From an uncultured Bacteroidales bacterium (lineage in GTDB: Bacteria > Bacteroidota > Bacteroidia > Bacteroidales > UBA932), in contig UQYV01000025.1 in the NCBI GenBank assembly GCA_900545245.1, forward strand, positions 1 to 51,373: DNA of 51,373 nt, given 5' to 3'. The position numbers and the translations under genes were made by a program. The stretch's first letter is position 1. Each line of letters starts with the position of its first letter. Positions 8,001 to 15,499 of the stretch are shown piece by piece. The notes under the pieces were generated by a model that ran no database searches, was not told where the DNA came from, and saw only the letters and a program-made list of their open reading frames with translations.

Positions 8001-9567
8001 AAGAGCCTGAGTCCATCCACGAATTTATCTTTCTGAATATAAAGTTCTTATGCTCATTTTTCGCGTGAGGCCTCAGGAATTTCGAACACATCACAGGGCT
8101 CAGGGTGAGGGCCACGACAGTCGAAATAATCACAGAAACCGCAATGGTCACGGTGAACTGACGGAAGAGCTGGCCTGTGATGCCCGAGAGGAAACTCACC
8201 GGCACGAAAACGGCGCAGAGCACAAGCGACATTGCCACCAGCGCGCCTCCGATTTCCTGCATCGCCTTTTTTGTCGCCTCGTAGGGAGACAGATGCTCTA
8301 CAGTCATAATCCTGTCCACATTCTCCACAACGACTATGGCATCGTCGACGACAATTCCGATTGCGAGGATGAGTCCGAGCAAGGTCATCATATTCAGGGA
8401 GAATCCGAATATGAGCATAATTCCGAATGTTCCAATCAAAGAAATCGGCACTGCAATCGCCGGGACAAGGGTGGCACGGACATTTTGCAAGGAGAGGAAT
8501 ACCACCAGAATGACCAGAATGAGCGCCTCGAAAAGAGTCCTGTAGACGTGATGTATGGAGTCGGAAATGTAGGTGGTCATATCGAAAGGGATGTTGTAGG
8601 ACATTCCCTCAGGGAAACTCGCACTGATTTCCTTCATTTCGGCCCTTACGTTTTCAGCGACCTCCATTGCGTTTGCTCCGGGGAGCATATAGATGTTGAC
8701 CACCGCTGCATTACGGCCGTTGATTCCACTCTCGGTGTTGTAGGACTGGGCCTCAAGCGAAACCCGCGCCACATCTTTCAGCCGGATGATCGAGCCGTCT
8801 TCCCCTGTGCGCACTACGATATTTTCAAATTCCTCGACGGAAGACAGTCGTCCGGGAGCCGTAATCGGGATGGTCACATCGACATCGGTAATCGGTTGCT
8901 GTCCGAGAACTCCCGCCGCAGCCTCGCGGTTTTGGTCTTTCAATGCGTTCTGGAGGTCCTTCACAGTGATTCCGAGGCTCGCCATCTTGTCCGGCTGCAC
9001 CCAAAGCTGCATTGCGTAGTAGCGGCTGCCGACATTGGATACGCCTCCCACACCGGAAACCCTTCGGAGACGGTCCTGAATGTTAAGGGTGGTGTAGTTA
9101 CTCAGGTAGACCTCGTCAAATTTCGGGTCGTCGGACATTATGGTGATGGTCATCAGTTTGCTGGAAGACTCCTTTTCCACTGAGATTCCGTTCTGCACCA
9201 CTTCCGCAGGAAGTCTGGACTCCGCGAGTTTCACCCTGTTCTGGACCTCCACCGCAGCAAGGTCGGGGTCTGTCGAGATGTCGAAAGTCAGAGTCGCTGA
9301 ATACCATCCGTTGTTGGAACTGCTCGACTCCATATAGAGCATTCCCGGCGTTCCGTTGAGAGACTGCTCGATTGGTGTCGCCACCGCCTGGGAGACGGTT
9401 TGGGAATTGGCTCCGGGATAGGATGTGGAGACGCTGACCACCGGCGGGACAATTTTAGGGTATTGGTCCACGGGGAGCAGCGTCAGACCTATGAGTCCGA
9501 CGAGTACTATTATAATTGATATGACCGTCGAGAATACGGGCCGGTCGATAAAAAAATCAGATTTCAT
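5068..9567 (-). CDS. RND efflux pump fused to a TolC/OprM-type outer-membrane channel
   Basis: One uninterrupted frame of 1499 residues. Residues 1 to about 1040 are an AcrB/MexB-class (HAE1) proton-driven pump: N-terminal FFIDRPVFSTVI, the proton-relay motif GIVVDDAIVVVENV in TM4, the TM10 lysine in GLVAKNAILIVEF, and two large periplasmic loops. After the last pump helix comes RLGKKSITPVLVLMLASAM followed by TLASC, a complete lipoprotein signal with its cysteine at residue 1061. The final 439 residues are an outer-membrane factor of the NodT/OprM type, usually a separate lipoprotein. The order adaptor, pump, channel matches tripartite drug exporters. TTG at the KKSIT segment could start a separate channel protein. 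Fused pump-channel proteins occur elsewhere in Bacteroidetes as far as I recall, mostly in the metal-exporting class. Confidence 0.9.
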   Translation of the reverse strand: MKSDFFIDRPVFSTVISIIIVLVGLIGLTLLPVDQYPKIVPPVVSVSTSYPGANSQTVSQAVATPIEQSLNGTPGMLYMESSSSNNGWYSATLTFDISTDPDLAAVEVQNRVKLAESRLPAEVVQNGISVEKESSSKLMTITIMSDDPKFDEVYLSNYTTLNIQDRLRRVSGVGGVSNVGSRYYAMQLWVQPDKMASLGITVKDLQNALKDQNREAAAGVLGQQPITDVDVTIPITAPGRLSSVEEFENIVVRTGEDGSIIRLKDVARVSLEAQSYNTESGINGRNAAVVNIYMLPGANAMEVAENVRAEMKEISASFPEGMSYNIPFDMTTYISDSIHHVYRTLFEALILVILVVFLSLQNVRATLVPAIAVPISLIGTFGIMLIFGFSLNMMTLLGLILAIGIVVDDAIVVVENVDRIMTVEHLSPYEATKKAMQEIGGALVAMSLVLCAVFVPVSFLSGITGQLFRQFTVTIAVSVIISTVVALTLSPVMCSKFLRPHAKNEHKNFIFRKINSWMDSGSSFYTKMVRLAVDNSKRMFAIFGVALVGIFVLARLVPSSFIPKEDQGYFTVELELPTGATLERTRAVTDRAMDFLMSQPDVDYVLNVTGSSPRVGTTQSSSTLTVILKPWNKRKVTDMTKTIAMVRDTLSRYPESRVYISTPPVIPGLGTSGGFSMVLEARGDASYVDLQNASDTLLHYASKRKELTGLSSGMQTDIPQLYFDADRDKIQLLGLSMADVFSTLKAFTGAIYVNDFNMYNRIYRVYIQADAPYRAHTDNLNLFFLKSAGGTMIPVNALGNTHYTTGPGAIKRFNMYNSATIRGEAANGVSSGEALEILQQIAREHLPSNIGVEWSGMSYQEKKESGQTGLVLALALLFVFLFLAAQYESWSIPIAVILSLPIAIFGAYLGVALLGMESNIYFQIGLVMLVGLVAKNAILIVEFAKEEVEAGRDVVDAAITAAKLRFRPIVMTSLAFILGMLPLVFASGPGSESRQNIGTGVFFGMIAGITAGIVFVPFFFVVIYNLRKFMSHWRPELRLGKKSITPVLVLMLASAMTLASCSPAKYCPKPDLGNMPQSISLEKGDGSFEDPGWREVFTDPELQRLIDTALSYNKDVLIAAERLNELRFKYRMQKAEQLPSISAKGYGQNDHSNYGGNSSKPDSPEFGLKASLQWEVDFWGRLKWAGREKMAEYLAAEDAQKAVKMSVVASVASVYYELIGLDRKLEIVSNTLETRRESVKQAKLRAEGGLTSEIPYQQALVEYASSKALIPDLQRQIALKESELCFITGSYPREIQRSVSATDIYSITTVPAGVSSDVLKCRPDIMMSENKLHAAEARVGIAIAQRYPSFVINLGAGLENSQLRAFFQSPFWFAGATLAAPIVDFGRRKAAMKAAVSAYEQARLQYEKTVIQAFREVYDATVIYQSARSNSRVKAEMEEAAMQYVTLADSQYINGVTNYIDVLDAQRKYFSSQLEFSEAITRENLAIVGLYKALGGGWK

Positions 9568-9612
9568 AACTTAGATTCCGTGGGTAAGTTAACTCACTTT
9601 TATTCACTTGAA

Positions 9613-10785
9613 TCATTCCTTGACTGGCTCTGAGGCAAGATATGGGACAGGCTCCACTTTGGCCCCGTGGGAGAGTTTGTGCTGACCTTCCACCACGATG
9701 ATTTCGTTAGGCCTGAGTCCGCGCTCGACAATTGTGGTGTTTTCCACTTCGGGCCCTGTCTGGATGAAGCGTTTTTCCACAACGGAACCGGCTTTCACGA
9801 CAAAGATGTAGGTGCCGCTTTTCTCGATGATGATGGCCTTGCTCGGCACTGCAACCGCGTTTTCACGCACATCAAGCAAGACTTTAACATTGGTGAACTG
9901 CCCCGGAAGAAGTTCCCTGTCGGGATTGGGCATCTCGGCACGCACTGAAAAAGTTCCGCTCTTGGCATCGACCAGAGGGTCTGCGAAATCCACGAGTCCT
10001 TTATATTTATATTGTGACTTGTCCGCCATAGTGATGGTCACGAACGGATTCCAATGACGGCTGGTGTCCTTCTGTCCGAGATTGACATTGCGGGCCTTGG
10101 ACTTCTGATAGTCAAGGTCTGTCATCTTGAATTCCACCAAAACGGTGTCGCTTTTGACGACATTGGCTAGAAGCGACTGCGCTCCGGGGCCTACCAGAGT
10201 CCCGATGTCCACGTGCCTTTCGCTGATGTAGCCGCTTATCGGAGAGCGTACCGTGGTGTAGCTGAGTGCAAGGCGTGCCTCCGTCAGATTGGCTTCACTC
10301 ACGTGAACGTCGGCCTTCGCACTCTCGTAAGCCGCTATGGCATTGTCCAAATCCAACTGGCTGGCGGCCTTCTGTTCATAAAGAGGACGGATTCTGGTGA
10401 GGTCCCGTTCAGCCTTGAGGGCTATTGCCTTGTTTTTGGTGACAAGTGCCTCCGCCCTGTCGACCTGTGCCTTGTATTGCTTCGGGTCGATGATGAAGAG
10501 CACCTGATTTTTGTCCACGTGAGTACCCTCTGCGAACATCATCTTTTCGAGATACCCTTCCACACGGGCACGGACTTCGACAAACTGCTGGGCACGAATC
10601 TTTCCCGGAAACTCTCCGTAAATTTCGACATTTCGTGTCTTCACAATGTCCACGCCCACAACGGGAAGAACTTCCTCGACTTTTTTCGGACGCAGGAAAA
10701 TGACCAGACAAACTACAATAATGACAAGTGCGGAAACCGCCGCAATGATTGTCTTTTTGTTAAACCTGAATTTGATCTTGCTCAC
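9613..10785 (-). CDS. RND efflux periplasmic adaptor (membrane-fusion protein)
   Basis: This 390-residue protein bridges the inner-membrane pump and outer-membrane channel. One N-terminal hydrophobic segment (about residues 11-31) anchors it; it has no convincing lipobox, because Val precedes the cysteine. The lipoyl halves are visible at RARVEGYLEKMMFAEGTHV and near TTVRSPISGYISERHVDIG, separated by an alpha-helical hairpin rich in Ala, Lys and Asp. The beta-barrel and membrane-proximal domains follow, ending with LRPNEIIVVEG. The pump gene follows 45 bases downstream, so the two form an operon. Confidence 0.93.
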   Translation of the reverse strand: MSKIKFRFNKKTIIAAVSALVIIVVCLVIFLRPKKVEEVLPVVGVDIVKTRNVEIYGEFPGKIRAQQFVEVRARVEGYLEKMMFAEGTHVDKNQVLFIIDPKQYKAQVDRAEALVTKNKAIALKAERDLTRIRPLYEQKAASQLDLDNAIAAYESAKADVHVSEANLTEARLALSYTTVRSPISGYISERHVDIGTLVGPGAQSLLANVVKSDTVLVEFKMTDLDYQKSKARNVNLGQKDTSRHWNPFVTITMADKSQYKYKGLVDFADPLVDAKSGTFSVRAEMPNPDRELLPGQFTNVKVLLDVRENAVAVPSKAIIIEKSGTYIFVVKAGSVVEKRFIQTGPEVENTTIVERGLRPNEIIVVEGQHKLSHGAKVEPVPYLASEPVKE

Positions 10786-10855
10786 AGAATAAAAATATTA
10801 CGATAAAATGAAAAGCCGGGACTCTGAAAATCAAACTACCCGGAATATTTTTCCG

Positions 10856-10863
10856 CAAAGTTA
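10856..10863 (-). promoter_or_regulatory. -7 box (TAACTTTG) for the efflux operon
   Basis: The minus strand has TAACTTTG, fitting TAnnTTTG, about 70 bases before the adaptor start. A clear -33 TTTG at the usual distance is missing. The site lies between the regulator gene ending at 10888 and the adaptor start, so the efflux genes probably have their own promoter. Confidence 0.4.
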
Positions 10864-10887
10864 GCAAAAACTAATCATTCTGCACTT

Positions 10888-13392
10888 TTAAATTTCCTTG
10901 AACGGCGTGCCGAAGTCCGTTCCGTTGGCTTTCTTGTATTCCGCGCAGAATGATGCATAGAACACTAGCGCTTCTTCCGTCAGTTTCTGACGGCGCAGGG
11001 CCTGAATTACGATGTGGAGAGCCTTCTCGTCTGTCGGGTCTATGGTGACTGCCATTTCCCCTATTTCCCGTACGGCCTCATAGTCTTTAGATTTGAGTCG
11101 TAAGTCTGCTTCCTCGTGGAGCAGAGGCAGAATCATGTTGTCGACCTGCTCCTTGAAGTCATCGAACAGCGGGTCGCCTATGGACTTGAGGAACTTTCCT
11201 CTTGATATAATGTTGAGAATCAGAGTTTTGTTCATATCCTTGTTCCTGAGTACGTCATTCAGTTCGAACCAGTCGCAGCGACATTCATCGGTTAGCTCGA
11301 GGTAGTAGCGCCCATCGCGGTAGGACACCGCCGCACCATGCAGATGGCCGAGTGACTTTCGGAGATTGTTGATGGCGACGCCTCGAGAATTCTTGACCTT
11401 ATCCTCTTCCTTGTCCGGCCAGAGTATGCTGCTGAGCCTTCTGGTGGAAATCCCATTATTTCCGCGCTTTATGAGGAGGCACAGGATGAGAATCTGCTGG
11501 TTCGTAAACATTGGGGTTATATCCTTGCCCTCGTGGTCGATTACGGTGAAGTCTCCGAACAAGCTTATCGAGTCGGGGCTTGTCTCGCTTCGGAATCTCC
11601 TACGGCTGCCCGATCCGCTGCTTTCAAGTTCCATTCTTGCTGATTTCTTTTTCTTGAGCATCAGAATAATTCCGGCCGCAGTTCCGAACACTGCAATGGC
11701 AATTGTTGCCCATAGTCCATTCCAACCTCCGAGAAATCCGTTTCTCCCGTCGTCAAGCGCCTCCGCTTCCACCTCTGACACGGGAGGATAGACAAGCGAA
11801 TAGATTTTTAGCGTTGACTTGATGTCGTCCTCGAATTCCTGTACCGTGGTGTAGAAGTGTCCGAGTTCCCTGTCCATGTAGAGATTGGCGTTGGTGCGCA
11901 TTTTGTCGGACACTATGGGGATGCTGTTGCACAATGCCTCATGACTCCCGTCAGCAATGCTGAAGCGGTAGAGCCGAAGTTCCGATTTTCCGATATATTC
12001 GGGATAGCAAAGCGTGTAGAAGCAGTCTCCGTCCACATACAGGTTTCTGACCGGCACCTTGTCCGAGTCGTCCCTGTCGATGGACCAAAGACAGAGGCTT
12101 TCTCCAGTGGCGGGATCCACACGGTGAAGGTCATAGAAATAACGTCGTCCCACCACCTGTTCTCCGCATTCGTTCCCCATCCCTCCATACACATATATAT
12201 ACTTTCCGTCGGTTCCTGCCGATGTGAAGTATCTCGGAAAAATCCTGTCTCCCACGGCATTTTTCCAGATTTCATTCCAGTGTCCCGATGCCTCGTCAAA
12301 TTCGAGAAAACGCCCATTATACAGCATGTTGCCGAATCCTCCGAGTATGGTGTAGCGATGAGACAGCGGATTTCTGAAACATCCGTGGTGGTGCATCGGC
12401 ATGTCGGCCTGCTCCGTGCAGATTGTCTCCCATTTCCTGCTGTCGAGGTCGAACCTTGCAACAGACGGGCTTTCTGGAGGCACTTCGTCATTGTAGAGTT
12501 CATACACATAGAGGAATCTCCCGTCTTCGGAAACGAAATTGTTCCCGAGTTTCATTGTGACAGGACATGGACGGGAGAACCTATGGCTGTAATGCCTTCC
12601 CGTCATAAGGTCAAGCGTTGTCATTTCCTCCCTCGTGAAATAGTAGAATTCTTTTCGGACGGGGTTGTATGCCGCTCCTGCGATGTCGCTGTAACTGAAA
12701 CTTCCCGTTTCTTTCCAGTTCATGGCCTCATTTACCAGCCATTCCGGATTCTGGACATATCCCTTCACCTTGCCTGCCGAGTCTCTCACGATATTTCCCG
12801 AACGCTGCCCGAGCGGGAATAAGAAGCGTTTGTTATGGTTTCCAATGTTCATGTTTCGGATGGCGAATGCCGGAACGTCAATGATGTGGTCGCTGCGTCC
12901 GAATTCGATGCTTGCCTTCAGCCTGTTGGGAAGACCTTCCGAGTACACCGCGTGGCGTTTCCCAGCAATGTCCAGGACCACAGAGTCCTTGAGCAGGTCA
13001 AAGTCCACGGCGACATGATGCCAATGCAGGTGCGACAGATGCTCATGGGCCAAAGATGCTTTTATCAGACTGTGCCGTCCCTCCTCGTTGAGCCTCACGA
13101 CTATGCTGTCTCCTCTGCTGTCGTAGGAGAGGTTCCATATTCTTTTACAGTCTCCGCCGTCCTTGATTCTGAAGAAGTAGCCGAATTCTGACGAGGGGCT
13201 GGTGTATAGTTCGAATTCCATCATGAATTCTCCGGCAAAGGCTTGGGGGCTATCGCCGAACACATTCCATGACGTCCTTTGGTCTATTCTGTAGTCCATT
13301 CCGTGAAACCCGAGACCTTGCGGGAACATTTCGGTGGAGAATGCCGTTGCCGAGACTATGGCAGCTGCGAGAAACTTTGTTTTAATCCTCAT
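10888..13392 (-). CDS. Membrane-spanning SARP-type regulator with LamG-like and Kelch-like sensor
   Basis: The 834-residue protein starts with a signal peptide (to about residue 20). Residues 45-200 look like a LamG/concanavalin-type jelly roll. Residues 230-545 hold beta-propeller blades of the Kelch/galactose-oxidase kind, such as YTILGGFGNML and YIYVYGGMGNE. One transmembrane helix lies near 558-583 (WATIAIAVFGTAAGIILML) and is followed by KKKK. The cytosolic part has an OmpR/SARP-like winged helix at about 608-700, with FTNQQILILCLLIKRG, LSSILWPDKE and INNLRKSLG, then a BTAD-like helical repeat domain to the end. I infer a one-component sensor that binds a glycan outside and DNA inside. 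It diverges from the mannan genes at 13541 and is their likely regulator. Many such proteins may be labelled galactose oxidase because of the propeller. Confidence 0.8.
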   Translation of the reverse strand: MRIKTKFLAAAIVSATAFSTEMFPQGLGFHGMDYRIDQRTSWNVFGDSPQAFAGEFMMEFELYTSPSSEFGYFFRIKDGGDCKRIWNLSYDSRGDSIVVRLNEEGRHSLIKASLAHEHLSHLHWHHVAVDFDLLKDSVVLDIAGKRHAVYSEGLPNRLKASIEFGRSDHIIDVPAFAIRNMNIGNHNKRFLFPLGQRSGNIVRDSAGKVKGYVQNPEWLVNEAMNWKETGSFSYSDIAGAAYNPVRKEFYYFTREEMTTLDLMTGRHYSHRFSRPCPVTMKLGNNFVSEDGRFLYVYELYNDEVPPESPSVARFDLDSRKWETICTEQADMPMHHHGCFRNPLSHRYTILGGFGNMLYNGRFLEFDEASGHWNEIWKNAVGDRIFPRYFTSAGTDGKYIYVYGGMGNECGEQVVGRRYFYDLHRVDPATGESLCLWSIDRDDSDKVPVRNLYVDGDCFYTLCYPEYIGKSELRLYRFSIADGSHEALCNSIPIVSDKMRTNANLYMDRELGHFYTTVQEFEDDIKSTLKIYSLVYPPVSEVEAEALDDGRNGFLGGWNGLWATIAIAVFGTAAGIILMLKKKKSARMELESSGSGSRRRFRSETSPDSISLFGDFTVIDHEGKDITPMFTNQQILILCLLIKRGNNGISTRRLSSILWPDKEEDKVKNSRGVAINNLRKSLGHLHGAAVSYRDGRYYLELTDECRCDWFELNDVLRNKDMNKTLILNIISRGKFLKSIGDPLFDDFKEQVDNMILPLLHEEADLRLKSKDYEAVREIGEMAVTIDPTDEKALHIVIQALRRQKLTEEALVFYASFCAEYKKANGTDFGTPFKEI

Positions 13393-13410
13393 TTAACCGT
13401 TAAGTTTTCG

Positions 13411-13418
13411 TAAAGATA
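13411..13418 (-). promoter_or_regulatory. -7-like box (TATCTTTA) for the regulator gene
   Basis: The minus strand reads TATCTTTA, one base off the -7 consensus, 19-26 bases before the regulator start. It lies in the 148-base gap shared with the divergent mannan operon, where an operator would be expected. Confidence 0.35.
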
Positions 13419-13503
13419 GGAAAACTATTGAAAAATATACCGGATTATCGAAAATTTATTTGAATTTAATCTTGTGATAACCTTATATTTAATCGTAGTT
13501 CAT

Positions 13504-13511
13504 TTACTTTG
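13504..13511 (+). promoter_or_regulatory. -7-like box (TTACTTTG) of the mannan operon
   Basis: TTACTTTG differs at one position from TAnnTTTG and stands 30 bases before the ATG at 13541. No good -33 box is present at 19 bases, which fits a promoter that needs an activator. The bases before the ATG are A/T-rich, as is usual for initiation in this phylum. Confidence 0.35.
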
Positions 13512-13540
13512 CACTCACTAATCATTTAAAATCTTTAAAA

Positions 13541-15388
13541 ATGAAGAACACTAAATTTTTATCCGCAGCGGCTGCAATCCTCGCATTGCTTGGAAGTGCG
13601 GCGCTGGCTGACTCCTGCAAGAAGGACAATACGGAACCGGAAGTCGGGAAGGGCACTGTTTCCGGTGTCGTCACCAACAATCTCGGCACGCCCATTATAG
13701 ATGTTGAGGTTTCCATCAGCGGAACCGAAATCAAGGCTACTACTTCCGTTGACGGTTCCTACACTCTTGAAAATGTTCCGATGACCAAGCAGACCGTATT
13801 CTTCAAGAAGGAAGGCTATGCTGAGGGCTCGTCTCCGATCAATGCCTCCTCTTTCAAGGATGGCAAGGCGACTGTTGATATGGTGATGGATATCGCGAGC
13901 GCTAAGATTACAGGAAAGTGCATCGATGCGAAGAACAACAATGCCGGAATGGCGGGCGTGACCGTGAAACTCAACGGAGCCAAGGAGACTCAGACCGATG
14001 CAGACGGTGTCTATGTGTTTGATGGTCTTACGATTGATGACTACAACCTCGTGTTCTCCGCTCCGGGATGTGTCGATGTCGTGCGCAGTGTGAGCAAGGA
14101 CCAGTTTGTGGGCGATTTCGTGGTTACTCTTACCGATGTCCGTATGGGCGCAAAGGAGATTCTTCCGGGCGCTACCGCAGAGGACCTGAGCAAAGTTGAC
14201 GTATGGCACTACAACGAGTACAGGGGAGGAAAGAACGGTGATGATTATCCTCATTTTGACTGGTCAACAGACTATATGGCCACGTTCACGAGCTGGTACG
14301 GCTGGCATGAGGAGCAGAATGAGGGTACCACAATCCAGATTCGTAACCGCGAGGCAGACGGGGACTGGAAGAATCCTGCCGATCACGAGAAATTCGACTC
14401 TTATCTTGCCGGACGCAAGAAGATTACTGCGGACAACTGCATTTTGGCGATAAAGATGCGCACCCATGCATCTTCCGAGGACGCTCCGTGCCACTGGGGA
14501 GTGATGGTGATTGATATCAATGCGGCCGATCCTGTCGCAGAACTTGTTGGAGACCAGCAGGTTTCATGGAACGAGAGCTATAGCAACCCAGACCCGACAT
14601 TCGATCTGTCGAAGTATATCGGAAAGGAGGTTGTCATCGCCATCGGAACTTATCGTTGGGAAACCGGTGACTATTGGAAGCAGCTTGTGCTCCGTCGTCT
14701 TGCATTCGCAAAGCAGGCTCCGTCAGAGTGGGGTTATCTTCCGGGCGAGGCTGTTTCGGGGCTTGACGCCGGCTACAAGATGACAATGGAGATGGTTCGC
14801 TCGACCATGCCTGTTACTGAGTTCAGCGAGTTTACCGGACTTCCTCAGGACGGATGGACTGACATTGACGGACCGGAGAAATACCGCGATGCCTATGCGA
14901 AATACAGAACCGTCGGACATTTCGCCGGCTGGTGGTCATGCATGCCGGTTCAGAAGGATAACGAGCCGCAGGCCGGAGAGGGCTTTGTGATGAAGACTCG
15001 CGGCGGTGGCACAAGAGTCAGCACAACAGACCCGGAGTCATATTTTTATGCAAAGTTCGCGATTGCCGCAGGTCATAACAACTTCACTCTCAAAGCGCGT
15101 AACTTCAGTTCCGTGAATGCAACATTCTTCAAGCTTACCGCAATCACAGAGGATGGTACCGTTAAGCACATCATTCCGACGGCTTCAGCGGGTGAGGCTG
15201 CCGCTGACGGCTGCTGGAAGTTCTGCCACGAGGACGGCAGCGCCGACAATCCGGATGCTTACGCAACCTTCAGCTACGACCTCTCTGAATTCAACGGAAA
15301 GAACGTGGTTCTTGCTCTCGCTGTCTTCAAGGGCGAGGCAAATGATGACGAGAACAAATTGAGTATCTATGGTATGTCGCTGAAATAG
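13541..15388 (+). CDS. Surface glycan-binding lipoprotein with two regulatory-like and two jelly-roll modules
   Basis: A 615-residue lipoprotein. The signal peptide ends in LADSC, and the following CKKDNTEPE fits a Bacteroidetes surface-export tail. Two carboxypeptidase-regulatory-like beta sandwiches lie at about 38-115 and 122-200 (GTVSGVVTNN and ITGKCIDAKN starts). Two longer modules follow that end alike: FDLSKYIGKEVVIAIGTYR and FSYDLSEFNGKNVVLALAV. They look like tandem copies of a carbohydrate-binding jelly roll, rich in Trp and Tyr. No catalytic signature is seen. As first gene of the operon before GH76 and SusCD it is probably a mannan-binding surface protein. The family has no name I can give. 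Confidence 0.75.
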   Translation: MKNTKFLSAAAAILALLGSAALADSCKKDNTEPEVGKGTVSGVVTNNLGTPIIDVEVSISGTEIKATTSVDGSYTLENVPMTKQTVFFKKEGYAEGSSPINASSFKDGKATVDMVMDIASAKITGKCIDAKNNNAGMAGVTVKLNGAKETQTDADGVYVFDGLTIDDYNLVFSAPGCVDVVRSVSKDQFVGDFVVTLTDVRMGAKEILPGATAEDLSKVDVWHYNEYRGGKNGDDYPHFDWSTDYMATFTSWYGWHEEQNEGTTIQIRNREADGDWKNPADHEKFDSYLAGRKKITADNCILAIKMRTHASSEDAPCHWGVMVIDINAADPVAELVGDQQVSWNESYSNPDPTFDLSKYIGKEVVIAIGTYRWETGDYWKQLVLRRLAFAKQAPSEWGYLPGEAVSGLDAGYKMTMEMVRSTMPVTEFSEFTGLPQDGWTDIDGPEKYRDAYAKYRTVGHFAGWWSCMPVQKDNEPQAGEGFVMKTRGGGTRVSTTDPESYFYAKFAIAAGHNNFTLKARNFSSVNATFFKLTAITEDGTVKHIIPTASAGEAAADGCWKFCHEDGSADNPDAYATFSYDLSEFNGKNVVLALAVFKGEANDDENKLSIYGMSLK

Positions 15389-15499
15389 CAGACATATTGA
15401 CGGCGTGGATGGTGCAGGCAAAGGGGCACTGTCCATGCCTTTCTTCTGTAAAAGCGCTATTATAGTACAGACATAATCTTCATAAAAAACAGGCAAGTC

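Noticed and set aside
8050..9183. 377-residue open frame on the plus strand
   Set aside because: Antisense shadow of the RND pump gene; the product is His/Arg-rich with no recognisable domain.
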